64,000 bases of DNA, from positions 1,632,001 through 1,696,000 of the forward strand of contig NZ_QKWY01000001.1 in NCBI RefSeq assembly GCF_003248355.1, in the 5' to 3' direction. This document shows positions 1 to 8,315 of this stretch, piece by piece (the first letter of the stretch is position 1; every line of letters begins with the position of its first letter). The notes under the pieces are model-generated. The model saw nothing but the letters and a program-made list of their open reading frames with translations, made no database searches and was not told the DNA's origin. Source of the stretch: Streptomyces sp. AC1-42W (lineage in GTDB: Bacteria; Actinomycetota; Actinomycetes; Streptomycetales; Streptomycetaceae). The translations under genes and the position numbers were made by a program.

Positions 1-2894
1 ATCCGCACCGACTCGCGGCCGCCCGCGCCCTCGCGCACGGTCGCCGCGGTGCGCCAGGTGCGCCCGTCGCCGGAGACCTGGACCCGGTAGCGGGAGGCGT
101 ACGCGTCCTGCCAGTCGAGCACCACCCGCCCCAGCCGGACCGGGGCGGGCAGCTCCGCCTGCCACCACGACCCGTCCGCGGCCGGGGAGGACCAGCGGGT
201 CTCCGGGGCGCCGTCCAGCGCGGCGGACGCCGGGAAGTCCGCGGTCTCGTCCGCCGACGAGGAGGCGGTGGCCCCGCGCAGCACATCGGCCTCGCCGGTG
301 CGCGGATAGGCCCGCACGGTGAGCGTGGTCTCCTCGCCGCCGAAGGAGAACGGCACCTCGTACTCCCCGGACGGGGTGTCCGCCGGGACCGTGATCTCCA
401 CCGGGACCTCGGTGCGCGTGCCGCGCGGCACGGTCGTCCGCTTCGGCACCCGGACCTCGATGCCCTCGGGCGCCTTCGCGACCAGCCTGCCCCGCACCTC
501 GGCCGGCCGGCGCCCGGACAGCCGGGCCCGCACCTCCTGCGGCTTCCCGCCGATCACGGCGTCGGTCTCGCCGCGTGCCAGGTCCAGCCGGGCGGCCGGC
601 TCGTCCTCGAACCACGGCACCAGGGAGCGCACATCGGGGGCGGTGCCCGCGCCCACGGACGCCCCGGCCAGCGGCGGGATGATCAGCGGCGGCGACCCGG
701 CCGTCGCCGGAGTGGCGGCCGGCCAGCTGATCCGGACCGCGTCGGCCCGCAGCCCCCCGCCCGCCGTCTGGGTCCAGCCGCTCGCCGACAGCCGGCCCAG
801 CGACCGCCAGCCCTCGCCCGGCACATGCGCCTGCACCGTGGCGCCCGCGGCGGCCCCGGCGTCCGGCACGGTCGTCGCGGTGACGGCCTCCAGCGGACGG
901 GCCCGGTCCAGCCGGACCGTATAGCTGCCCGGCGCCTCGCTCACCTCGCCGCCCGCCCGGTCCGTGCCCGTCCAGGAACGGGCCTCCTTACGGGTCCGGT
1001 CCAGGAACGGGCCGAGCACGCCCTCGCCGACCTTCGCCCCGCCCGCCGCGATGTCCTCGCGCACCGGCTCCAGCGCCAGCGACGCCCGCCAGGCCGCCGC
1101 CCCGTCGCCCGCGGCCTGGGCGCGCAGCAGGTCGACGGCCAGCTCACCGGCATGGCCGTAGCGGGCGAGCTGCGCGCTCCACGGGCGGACCTCGTCACCG
1201 AGCCGGCCCCCGGCCACCCCCGCGAGACCGCCCGGCGCCGCGCGCATCTCGCCGAACGCGTCCCGCAGCCGGTCCGCCGCCGCGTCGAGCGCGCCGGCGT
1301 CGTCACCGGCGTACGCCTTCCAGAACGCGGCGATCAGCGGCCGCAGATAGGCGGACTCGGTGCCGCCGAGCACCGAACCCGCGCTGTTGCCCGCCAGGGC
1401 CCGCAGCGCGTCGGCGCCGTCCCCGCCGGAACCGGCGAGGTCGTCGATGGCGGCCTCCCAGGACCGCGCGGGGTCGTAGCCCCTCGGGTTCCACGCGAAG
1501 TCGGCGGCCGTGAACAGCGGGACGCGCGAGGCGGACGGCTGCTCCATCGCGTTGGCCAGCAGCGCCGCCGAGCCCACCGCCACGGCGGGCTCCCGGCCGG
1601 TGTACGGGCCGAGGAAGATCCGGTCGTGCGCGTAGTCGTTGACCGGGTAGTTGTCCATGGTCATCAGCGGATGCCCGAACACGGCCCGCGTCCTCGCCAG
1701 CTCGGCGCCCGTGATCGTCCTCGGCACGACCCCGACCCCGGTCCAGGCGACCTCCACACCGTCCGCCAGCTCCCCGGCGAGCGCGGTGCGGTACGCGGTG
1801 GCGCCGTCCTGGTAGAACTCCGTCGGCATCACCGACAGCGGCGCCGCCCCCGGATGCCGCGCGGCCAGATGCCGGGCCACACCGTTCACCACGCGGGCCT
1901 GCGCCCGGGCCGCCGCCTCCGGGCCGCTGCCGAACGTGTCCGCGTCGGCCGCGCAGTGCCACTCGCTGTAGCTGACGTCCTGGAACTGCACCTGGAAGGC
2001 GCGCACCCCCAGGTCCCACATCGCGTCGATCTTCCGGTTCAGCGCCTTCGGATCGCCGTCCGACGACAGGCACATGGACTGGCCCGGCGCCACCGCCCAG
2101 CCGAGCACCACATGCGCGGCGGCGGCCCGGTCGGCCAGCTCCCGGATGTCCGCGCGCCGCTCCGCCGGATACGGGTCGCGCCAGCGGGCCTGCCGGTACG
2201 GGTCGTCGCCCGCCGCGTAGAGATAGCGGTTCTGCTTGGTGCGCCCCAGGAAGTCGATCTGCGCGAGCCGGTCCTCCCGGCTCCACGGCTGCCCGTAGAA
2301 CCCCTCGGTCAGCCCGCGCACCGCCGTGGCCGGCCAGTCCCGGACGGTGACCCCGGCGACCTTCCCGCCCCGGACCAGCTGGCGCAGCGTCTGCACCGCG
2401 TGGAACAGCCCGTCCTCGCCGACGCCCTCCAGCGCCACCGTGCCCCGCTTCGCGGCCCGGCCCGCCGCGAGCCGGTAACCGCCCGCCGGCAGGTCCGCCC
2501 GGTCCGGCGCGCCCAGGGCGCGCAGCGCGTCCGCCGCCCCGGCGCCGCCCAGCCGGATCACCGGCCCGGCACCCGGCAGCGCCTCGTGGACCGTGCGCAC
2601 CCCGGCGTCCCGCAGGACCGTGCGCAGCACCGCCACGGCGTACGGATCGGCCGCCGCGTCCGCGACCAGCGTGACCTCGTGGCCCAGGGCGACCCCGGGA
2701 CCGGCCGCCGCCATGCTCTGCGGGCGCGGCCACACCGCCGGGGGCGCGCCCTGCGCCGTGCGCCCCGGCCCGGCGGCGGAGGCGCTCGCGGGGTCCGGGG
2801 GAGCGGCGAGCGCGGGCGGGGCACCGGCGGAGAGCAGCCCGCCGAGCACGGCCACGGCCACCGCCGTCGCCCGCGTCCTGCCACTGAGCCCCAT
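1..2894 (-). CDS. Secreted GH84-type beta-N-acetylglucosaminidase, C-terminus cut by window edge
   Basis: This reads as a secreted enzyme that removes terminal N-acetylglucosamine from glycans. About 964 residues lie inside the window. An N-terminal signal peptide (about 31 residues, ending PPALA) is followed by a GH20b-like domain (about residues 45-160). A catalytic barrel starts near residue 190 and contains GFYGQPW and KQNRYLYA. A helical region follows, then a NEW3-like beta domain (VPRGTRTEVPVEI), and a discoidin-like F5/8 C domain begins near the window edge (ALDGAPETRWSS). GH84 enzymes normally carry two adjacent aspartates; here the equivalent site near residue 302 reads QFQDVS, so the first position is Gln. 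The start is the ATG at 2894. It is transcribed away from malQ. The family assignment is firm, but activity is less certain because of the Gln. Confidence 0.85.
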   Translation of the reverse strand, partial: MGLSGRTRATAVAVAVLGGLLSAGAPPALAAPPDPASASAAGPGRTAQGAPPAVWPRPQSMAAAGPGVALGHEVTLVADAAADPYAVAVLRTVLRDAGVRTVHEALPGAGPVIRLGGAGAADALRALGAPDRADLPAGGYRLAAGRAAKRGTVALEGVGEDGLFHAVQTLRQLVRGGKVAGVTVRDWPATAVRGLTEGFYGQPWSREDRLAQIDFLGRTKQNRYLYAAGDDPYRQARWRDPYPAERRADIRELADRAAAAHVVLGWAVAPGQSMCLSSDGDPKALNRKIDAMWDLGVRAFQVQFQDVSYSEWHCAADADTFGSGPEAAARAQARVVNGVARHLAARHPGAAPLSVMPTEFYQDGATAYRTALAGELADGVEVAWTGVGVVPRTITGAELARTRAVFGHPLMTMDNYPVNDYAHDRIFLGPYTGREPAVAVGSAALLANAMEQPSASRVPLFTAADFAWNPRGYDPARSWEAAIDDLAGSGGDGADALRALAGNSAGSVLGGTESAYLRPLIAAFWKAYAGDDAGALDAAADRLRDAFGEMRAAPGGLAGVAGGRLGDEVRPWSAQLARYGHAGELAVDLLRAQAAGDGAAAWRASLALEPVREDIAAGGAKVGEGVLGPFLDRTRKEARSWTGTDRAGGEVSEAPGSYTVRLDRARPLEAVTATTVPDAGAAAGATVQAHVPGEGWRSLGRLSASGWTQTAGGGLRADAVRISWPAATPATAGSPPLIIPPLAGASVGAGTAPDVRSLVPWFEDEPAARLDLARGETDAVIGGKPQEVRARLSGRRPAEVRGRLVAKAPEGIEVRVPKRTTVPRGTRTEVPVEITVPADTPSGEYEVPFSFGGEETTLTVRAYPRTGEADVLRGATASSSADETADFPASAALDGAPETRWSSPAADGSWWQAELPAPVRLGRVVLDWQDAYASRYRVQVSGDGRTWRTAATVREGAGGRESVR

Positions 2895-3207
2895 CGCGGT
2901 CTCTCCCCTCGCTCCCACCTCGGGCTCCGAGCCCACCACCCCGCGCGCGAGGGTGTCAATGTGCGAGGCGTTCGATGGCGGAATGTCCTGGTACGAGCGG
3001 TGCGGCGGGCGCGCCGCGCAGGGCGGTCCCCTACGCGAAAGACAGCGCCGAATGGCCTAAATCGGCGAACGTCTTGCGGGCAACCGGCCCCGTGGGAACG
3101 GAATGTGACCCGCGGCACGTTGAACTCGTTGTCATAACGCCTACGTCTGCGGCGGCGTCCGCTGGGTAGGCCGTCACTGTCCTGTTCTCCACGGCCAGGA
3201 GGCCACC
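2895..3207. other. Divergent intergenic region between the GH84 gene and the malQ leader ORF
   Basis: This 313-base stretch must hold the promoters of the minus-strand glycosidase and the plus-strand micro-ORF/malQ pair. The part from about 3090 to 3150 is less GC-rich. It contains TTGAAC at 3120-3125 and TACGTC at 3142-3147 with a 16-base spacer, a weak candidate plus-strand promoter. No convincing open reading frame or RNA structure was seen. Confidence 0.4.
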
Positions 3208-3402
3208 ATGCCCGCCACCGCGCAGCTCCCGCTCTCCGACCTCCCCCAACAGGCATCCGGCGCCATACCCCTGACCAGCGAGCCCCCGCTCGCCGAGGCC
3301 ACCCCCCTGACCAGCGAGCCGCCGCTCGCCGTCCTCGCCCCGCTGACCAGCGAACCGGCCGCGACCGGTTGCGCGTGGGGCCCGGAGTCCCCAGGAGTCT
3401 GA
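3208..3402 (+). CDS. 64-residue repeat-containing micro-ORF immediately upstream of malQ
   Basis: I do not recognise this protein. It has a strong ribosome binding site (AGGAGG about 6 bases before the ATG), and its TGA stop (3400-3402) is directly followed by the malQ ATG (3403). The malQ Shine-Dalgarno (CAGGAG) lies inside its last codons, so malQ translation is probably coupled to it. The peptide has no signal sequence or membrane helix. Residues 21-50 form a 12-residue tandem repeat: PLTSEPPLAEAT, PLTSEPPLAVLA, then PLTSEP. The 36-base period is visible in the DNA. Proline-rich repeats could stall ribosomes, so a leader-peptide role in malQ expression is one idea. A real small protein or a chance ORF are the alternatives; the RBS and abutting stop argue against chance. 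Confidence 0.55.
   Translation: MPATAQLPLSDLPQQASGAIPLTSEPPLAEATPLTSEPPLAVLAPLTSEPAATGCAWGPESPGV
3268..3357 (+). repeat. 36-base tandem repeat inside the malQ leader ORF
   Basis: The sequence CTGACCAGCGA begins at 3271, 3307 and 3343, giving an exact 36-base (12-codon) period over two and a half units. It encodes the repeated PLTSEP motif. The differences between units fall mostly in the last four codons. Confidence 0.85.
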
Positions 3403-5580
3403 ATGGGCCTGTCCCGGCTCGCCGCCCTGCACGGCGTCGCCACCTCCTTCTCCCCGCCCTCCGGCCCCACCGCGCCGGTGCCCGAGAGCACGGTCGTCGC
3501 CGTGCTCGGCGCGCTCGGCGTGGACGCCACCACACCCGAGGCGGTACGGGCCGCGCTCGCCGCCGCCGAGTCGGCGGCCCGCGCCCGGCTCCTCCCGGAC
3601 ACGGTGGTGGTCTGGTCCGGCGAACCGCTGCCGCCCGCGCTCACCGGCCTGCCGACCGGCACGGAACTGACGGTCGGGCCGCCGGACGGGGCGCGGGGGA
3701 GCGGCGGGGCACGGGAGGCACCGATGCGGGTGCCCGCCGGGGAGCCCGGACCCGATGCCGGACCCGGTGCCGCATCCCGGTCCGCCGGGGAGCCCGGACC
3801 GTCCGGCCACCCCTGGTGGACCGAACCCCCGCTCGGCGTCCACCGGCTGACCGCCCGCGCCCCGGACCACCGGGAGCAGCGCTGCGCACTCGTCGTCGCC
3901 CCGCCCCGCGCCCCGCAGCCCCCCGGCCGGGGCCACGGCTTCCTCGTCCAGCTCTACTCCCTGCTCTCCGGCCGCTCCTGGGGCATGGGCGACCTCGGTG
4001 ACCTCGCCGACCTCGCCTCCTGGTCCGGCCGCCGGCTCGGCTGCGGCTTCGTCCAGGTCAACCCGCTGCACGCGGCGGTCCCCGGCGCCCCCACCGACCC
4101 CTCGCCCTACCGCCCCTCGTCCCGGCGCTTCCCGGACCCGGTGCACCTGCGCGTCGAGTCCGTCCCGGAGTACGGCCACGTCCCCGACCCGGCCGCCCTC
4201 GACGCGCTGCGCCGCAAGGGCGCCCGGCTGCGGGAAGCCGTCCTGGACAAGGGCGCCCTCATCGACCGGGACGCCGTACGGGACCTCAAGCGCCAAGCCC
4301 TCGACCTGATCCTCGCCGTCCCCCTCACCCCCGGCCGGCACGCCGCGTACTGCGACTACCTCGCCCGCCAGGGCCGGGCCCTGGAGGACCACGCCCTGTG
4401 GTGCGCGCTCGCCGAGGCGCACGGCCCCGACTGGCGCGGCTGGCCGGACGGGCTGCGCGACCCGCGCTCCGACGCCACCGCCCGCGCCCGCGCCGAACTG
4501 CTCGACCGGGTCGACCACCACTGCCGGCTCGCCTGGCTCACCGACACCCAGCTCGCCGAGGCCCAGCGCGCCGCCCTGGACGCCGGGATGACCGTCGGCA
4601 TCGTCCACGACCTCGCGGTCGGCGTGCACCCCTCGGGCGCCGACACCTGGGCCCAGCAGGACACCTTCGCCCACGGCATGTCCGTCGGCGCGCCCCCCGA
4701 CGCCTTCAACGCGCGCGGCCAGGACTGGGGCCTGCCCCCCTGGCGCCCCGATGCCCTCGCCGCGAGCGGCTACGCCCCCTTCCGGGACCTGCTGCGCGGC
4801 CTCCTCGCCCACGCGGGCGCCCTGCGCATCGACCACGTCATGGGCCTGTCCCGGCTCTGGTGGGTGCCCGAGGGCCGCCCGCCCACCGAGGGCACCTACG
4901 TCGGCTACGACGCGGAGGCCATGCTCGCCGTCCTGGTCCTGGAGGCGCACCGGGCCGGCGCGGCCGTCATCGGCGAGGACCTCGGCACGGTCGAACCCGG
5001 AGTCCGCGAGGCGCTCGCCCGGCGCGGCGTGCTCGGCACCTCGGTGCTCTGGTTCGAGCGGGACTGGGCGGGCGACGGCCGGCCCCTCGCCCCCGAGCGC
5101 TGGCGCGCCGACTGCCTGGCCACCGCCACCACCCACGACCTGCCCTCCACCGCGGCCCGGCTGACCGGCGACCATGTGACGCTGCGCCACCGGCTGGGCC
5201 TGCTCACCGGCCCCCCGGACGAGGAACACCGGCGGGACGGCGCCGAGACGGCCGAGTGGCTGGCCCTGTTCACCCGGCTCGGACTGCTCCCCGAGGGCGC
5301 CCCCGGCCCGCTCCCCGGAGGCGGCGACGAGGAGGCGGCCGTGCGCGCCGTCCACCGCTTCCTGCTGCGCACCCCCGCCCGGCTCACCGGGATCTGGCTG
5401 CCCGACACCATCGGCGACCGCCGCCCGCAGAACATCCCCGGCACCTGCGACGAGTACCCCAACTGGCGGCTGCCCGTCGCCGACGCGGAGGGCCGCCCCG
5501 TCACCCTGGAACAGCTCGCCGCCTCGCCCCGGCTGCACCGCCTGATGGACGTACCGCACCCGGCGGGGGGAGGCAGCTGA
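3403..5580 (+). CDS. malQ: 4-alpha-glucanotransferase (amylomaltase)
   Basis: Transfers alpha-1,4-glucan segments between maltodextrins in the cytoplasm and takes part in maltose and glycogen metabolism. The 725-residue protein is a GH77 enzyme. An N-terminal accessory region of about 170 residues contains a Gly/Pro/Ala-rich low-complexity insert (about 105-140) and is followed by the barrel. The three catalytic acids can be placed in RIDHVMGL (near 475, nucleophile Asp), GEDLGTV (near 524, acid/base Glu) and THDLPST (near 577). The loop YRPSSRRFPDPV, typical of amylomaltases, is present. The ATG directly abuts the stop of the preceding micro-ORF, and its RBS is inside that ORF. No terminator is visible downstream; the next gene starts from its own leaderless promoter. 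Confidence 0.95.
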   Translation: MGLSRLAALHGVATSFSPPSGPTAPVPESTVVAVLGALGVDATTPEAVRAALAAAESAARARLLPDTVVVWSGEPLPPALTGLPTGTELTVGPPDGARGSGGAREAPMRVPAGEPGPDAGPGAASRSAGEPGPSGHPWWTEPPLGVHRLTARAPDHREQRCALVVAPPRAPQPPGRGHGFLVQLYSLLSGRSWGMGDLGDLADLASWSGRRLGCGFVQVNPLHAAVPGAPTDPSPYRPSSRRFPDPVHLRVESVPEYGHVPDPAALDALRRKGARLREAVLDKGALIDRDAVRDLKRQALDLILAVPLTPGRHAAYCDYLARQGRALEDHALWCALAEAHGPDWRGWPDGLRDPRSDATARARAELLDRVDHHCRLAWLTDTQLAEAQRAALDAGMTVGIVHDLAVGVHPSGADTWAQQDTFAHGMSVGAPPDAFNARGQDWGLPPWRPDALAASGYAPFRDLLRGLLAHAGALRIDHVMGLSRLWWVPEGRPPTEGTYVGYDAEAMLAVLVLEAHRAGAAVIGEDLGTVEPGVREALARRGVLGTSVLWFERDWAGDGRPLAPERWRADCLATATTHDLPSTAARLTGDHVTLRHRLGLLTGPPDEEHRRDGAETAEWLALFTRLGLLPEGAPGPLPGGGDEEAAVRAVHRFLLRTPARLTGIWLPDTIGDRRPQNIPGTCDEYPNWRLPVADAEGRPVTLEQLAASPRLHRLMDVPHPAGGGS

Positions 5581-5625
5581 GCGCCCGTACGGCACCCCGG
5601 ACGCGCGGCCCGCGCGGGCGTTCGC

Positions 5626-5631
5626 TACGTT
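5626..5631 (+). promoter_or_regulatory. Leaderless -10 box for the 76-residue membrane protein gene
   Basis: TACGTT fits TANNNT and is followed by six bases and then the GTG start at 5638, the usual geometry for a leaderless Streptomyces transcript. There is no Shine-Dalgarno. The -35 region is poor. Confidence 0.5.
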
Positions 5632-5637
5632 GGCACC

Positions 5638-5868
5638 GTGGACAAGAAGAACGCTATGCGCGCCGGCGCCGTCGCCGCCGGAACGACGCTGATGATGCTG
5701 CTCATGTCGTCCCCCGCGCTCGCGCTCACCCGCGACGACGGCGACGACCCGGGCCCGGGCCTGAGCGTGCTCGACACCCTCGGCCTGTACGTCGCGGCGC
5801 CCATCGTCCTGTTCGCCGTCATCACGGGCCTGGTCATGGTCCTCGACAAGTCGAAGAAGCAGGTCTGA
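5638..5868 (+). CDS. Small secreted or two-helix membrane protein of unknown function
   Basis: A 76-residue protein. Residues 1-29 look like a signal peptide or first transmembrane helix ending in SSPALA. A short acidic linker (RDDGDDPGPG) follows, then a second hydrophobic helix (about 43-68) and a short basic tail (KSKKQV). It is probably anchored in the membrane with its C-terminus inside. The start is a GTG with no RBS but a well-placed -10 box, so translation is probably leaderless. Short proteins of this form are common in Streptomyces; I know no function for it. Confidence 0.75.
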   Translation: MDKKNAMRAGAVAAGTTLMMLLMSSPALALTRDDGDDPGPGLSVLDTLGLYVAAPIVLFAVITGLVMVLDKSKKQV

Positions 5869-5902
5869 CCCACCTGCCCGGCGGCCGGGGCCGGTCGCGG
5901 CC

Positions 5903-6853
5903 ATGACCGAGTGGGACGTCAAGAAGCTCCGCATCCTGCGCACCCTGCGCGACCGGGGCACGGTCACCGCGACCGCCGACGCCCTGCTGATGACCCCGTC
6001 CGCCGTCTCCCAGCAGCTCTCCAACCTGGCGAAACAGCTCGGCGTGCCACTCCTGGAGGCCCAGGGCAGGCGGGTGCGGCTCACCGACGCCGCCCATCTC
6101 GTCCTGCGGCACGCCGAGGCGGTCTTCGCCCAGCTGGAGCGCGCCGACGCCGAACTGACCGGCTATCTGCGCGGCGAGGCGGGCGAGGTGCGCGTCGCCG
6201 CGTTCGCCACCGCCGTCCCCGCCCTGGTCGTCCCCGCCGTGCAGCTGCTGCGCACGGCCGGCCGCCCCGGCCCCGACGTCCGGGTGCGGGAGGCGGAGGC
6301 CGCCCGCGCGTACGAACTGCTCGCCGCCGCCGAGGCCGATCTGGCCCTGTCGCTGGCCGCCGACGCCCCCGCGTCCTGCGACCCCCGGTTCACCGTGCTG
6401 CCGCTGCTCGCCGACCCGCTCGACGTGGCCCTGCCCGCCGGCCATCCGCTCGCGGACGCGTCCGGACTGCGGCTGGCCGACCTTGCCGCCGAGCCCTGGA
6501 TCTACGGCGGCTCGGGCCCCTGGTCGGAGATCACCCGCTCCGCGTGCCGGGCGGCGGGCTTCGTACCCGCCCGGGCGCACAGCGCGTCCGGCTGGACGGC
6601 GATCCTCGCCATGGTCGCGGCCGGCATGGGCATCGCCCTGGTCCCGCGCATGGCCTCGGCGGAACGGCACGGCCGGGAGGGCGTGGTGATGCGGGCCCTG
6701 GACGCGGACCGGCCCCGGCGCCATGTCGTCGCCGCCGTCCGGCGCGGGGGCGAGGACGCCCCGGCCGTCGCCCGGGTCCTCGCCGCCCTGCGCGAGGCGG
6801 CGCGGCCGTACGACGACCCCGCGACCGACCGGCGGACCATTCGGGAATCCTGA
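5903..6853 (+). CDS. LysR-family transcriptional regulator
   Basis: A 316-residue DNA-binding regulator. The N-terminal winged helix-turn-helix (residues 4-63, with TATADALLMTPSAVSQQLSNL) is typical of LysR. A linker helix and a substrate-binding periplasmic-protein-like domain (about 90-295) follow. The effector domain has the usual two-lobe features (PALVVPAVQLL, LPLLADPLDVALPAGHPLA, MVAAGMGIALVPRMA). Only 59 bases separate it from allantoicase on the same strand, so it may control purine or allantoin breakdown, or simply be upstream of it. The ATG at 5903 has only a weak RBS. Confidence 0.9.
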   Translation: MTEWDVKKLRILRTLRDRGTVTATADALLMTPSAVSQQLSNLAKQLGVPLLEAQGRRVRLTDAAHLVLRHAEAVFAQLERADAELTGYLRGEAGEVRVAAFATAVPALVVPAVQLLRTAGRPGPDVRVREAEAARAYELLAAAEADLALSLAADAPASCDPRFTVLPLLADPLDVALPAGHPLADASGLRLADLAAEPWIYGGSGPWSEITRSACRAAGFVPARAHSASGWTAILAMVAAGMGIALVPRMASAERHGREGVVMRALDADRPRRHVVAAVRRGGEDAPAVARVLAALREAARPYDDPATDRRTIRES

Positions 6854-6912
6854 ACGGTTCGTGCGGAAACTTTCGATGGACCTACGTGCTTCCGGCGTAC
6901 GACAGTGGGCCC

Positions 6913-8052
6913 ATGACCACCGAACAGGATGAGACCCGGCACGACGATCCCCACGCCAACGACGCGGCCCCCTACGGCGGTGGCGACCCCTACGCCGACT
7001 ACCGCACCGCCGACCTCCCCTTCACCGACCTCGTGGACCTCGCCGACCGGCGGCTCGGCGCGGGCGTGATCGCCGCCAACGACGAGTTCTTCGCCCAGCG
7101 CGAGAACCTCCTCCTGCGCGAACGCGCGGTCTTCGACCCCGAGCGCTTCGGCCACAAGGGCAAGATCATGGACGGCTGGGAGACCCGCCGCCGGCGCGGC
7201 ACCGACGCCGCCCATCCGTTCCCTGCCCCCGACGACCACGACTGGGCCCTGATCCGCCTCGGCGCCCCCGGCATCATCCGGGGCATCGTCGTCGACACCG
7301 CCCACTTCCGGGGCAACTACCCGCAGCGCGTCTCGGTCCAGGCCACCTGCGTGGACGGCGCGCCCGGCCCCGACGAGCTGCTCGCCGACGACGTGAAGTG
7401 GGAGGAGATCGTCCCGCCGACCCCCGTACGCGGCCACGCCGCCAACGGCTTCGAGGTCACCGGCGGACGCCGCTGGACCCACATCCGGCTCTGCCAGCAC
7501 CCCGACGGCGGCATCGCCCGCCTGCGCGTGCACGGCGAAGTGGTCCCCGACCCGTCCTGGCTGGCCGCGCTCGGCACCTTCGACCTGATCGCGGTCCTCA
7601 ACGGCGGCAGCTACGAGGACGCCTCGGACCGCTTCTACTCCTCGCCGACCCAGATCATCCTGCCCGGCACCTCCCGCAAGATGGACGACGGCTGGGAGAA
7701 CCGCCGCCGCCGGGTCCGCGGCACCAACGACTGGGTCCGCTTCCGGCTGCCCGCCCAGGGCGCCGTCCGCGCGGTCGAGATCGACACCGCCTGCCTCCTG
7801 GGCAACGCGGCCGGCTGGATCGCCCTGCACGGCCGGGACGGCGAGGACGGCGACTGGTTCGAGATCATCCCGCGCACCCGGCTCCAGCCCGACACCGTCC
7901 ACCGCTTCCCGCTGCCGGAGGAGGCCGTGGTCACCCATGTCCGGCTGGACGCCTTCCCGGACGGCGGGGTCGCCCGGATGCGCCTGCACGGCTCCCTCAC
8001 GGAGACCGGCGCCGCCGAACTGGCCGCCCGCCACGAGGCGTCCCGCGCCTGA
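6913..8052 (+). CDS. alc: Allantoicase
   Basis: Hydrolyses allantoate to ureidoglycolate and urea, a late step of purine catabolism for nitrogen recovery. The 379-residue protein has the family's two homologous halves. Each carries a KxxDGWExRRRR signature (KIMDGWETRRRRG near 75 and KMDDGWENRRRR near 257) and the matching DxxxxxGNxP/A segments (VDTAHFRGNYPQ and IDTACLLGNAAG). The ATG at 6913 was chosen because the family's conserved region begins about 30 residues later. Allantoinase is not next to it here. The gene ends at a strong hairpin. Confidence 0.95.
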   Translation: MTTEQDETRHDDPHANDAAPYGGGDPYADYRTADLPFTDLVDLADRRLGAGVIAANDEFFAQRENLLLRERAVFDPERFGHKGKIMDGWETRRRRGTDAAHPFPAPDDHDWALIRLGAPGIIRGIVVDTAHFRGNYPQRVSVQATCVDGAPGPDELLADDVKWEEIVPPTPVRGHAANGFEVTGGRRWTHIRLCQHPDGGIARLRVHGEVVPDPSWLAALGTFDLIAVLNGGSYEDASDRFYSSPTQIILPGTSRKMDDGWENRRRRVRGTNDWVRFRLPAQGAVRAVEIDTACLLGNAAGWIALHGRDGEDGDWFEIIPRTRLQPDTVHRFPLPEEAVVTHVRLDAFPDGGVARMRLHGSLTETGAAELAARHEASRA

Positions 8053-8069
8053 CGGACCCGGGCACGGAC

Positions 8070-8099
8070 AAGGGGCACCCCTCCCGAGGGGTGCCCCTT
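8070..8099 (+). terminator. Terminator after allantoicase
   Basis: A perfect 14-base-pair stem (arms 8070-8083 and 8086-8099) with a two-base tip, starting 17 bases after the stop codon. The arm reads AAGGGGCACCCCTC. Confidence 0.85.
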
Positions 8100-8301
8100 A
8101 AGGCCGACCGGCGAATGGGGGGCGGCGTCGCGGGGCTGGGCACGCACTCCCCCAAGCTCTCGGCTTCGCTCGACCAGGGAGGGGCCCCCTCCGGCGTTGT
8201 CGTCAATCACCATGGCTCCGCCATGCCTCAATCCTCCGCCTTGCAGCCGCACGCGCCCAGCCCCGCTCCTTCACCCACCCCCCATTCGCCGGTCGGCCTT
8301 A
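8099..8301. repeat. 203-base palindromic intergenic element with 24-bp perfect terminal inverted repeats
   Basis: The first 24 bases (8099-8122, beginning TAAGGCCGACCGGCGAAT) are repeated exactly in reverse at 8278-8301. After a short unmatched stretch the arms pair again over CGGGGCTGGGC. The core contains one copy of a short dispersed repeat (8147-8189) and the sequence TCAATCACCATGGCTCCGCC. It sits between the convergent genes alc and pepN and has no credible coding sequence. It could be a MITE-like mobile element, a very large bidirectional terminator, or both. Confidence 0.8.
8147..8189 (+). repeat. Dispersed short palindromic repeat, copy A (intergenic)
   Basis: The sequence runs from CTCCCCCAAGCTCTCGGC to CCAGGGAGGGGCCCC and folds into an interrupted hairpin. 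Related copies occur at 16788-16825 (shortened) and 55723-55770 (full length, opposite strand), both inside coding sequence. Confidence 0.75.
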
Positions 8302-8315
8302 CTCACACGTACCGG

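Noticed and set aside
3095..3125. GGAAC...GTT resembling a SigR or SigE promoter before malQ
   Set aside because: The spacer is 19 bases and the flanking bases do not fit either consensus.
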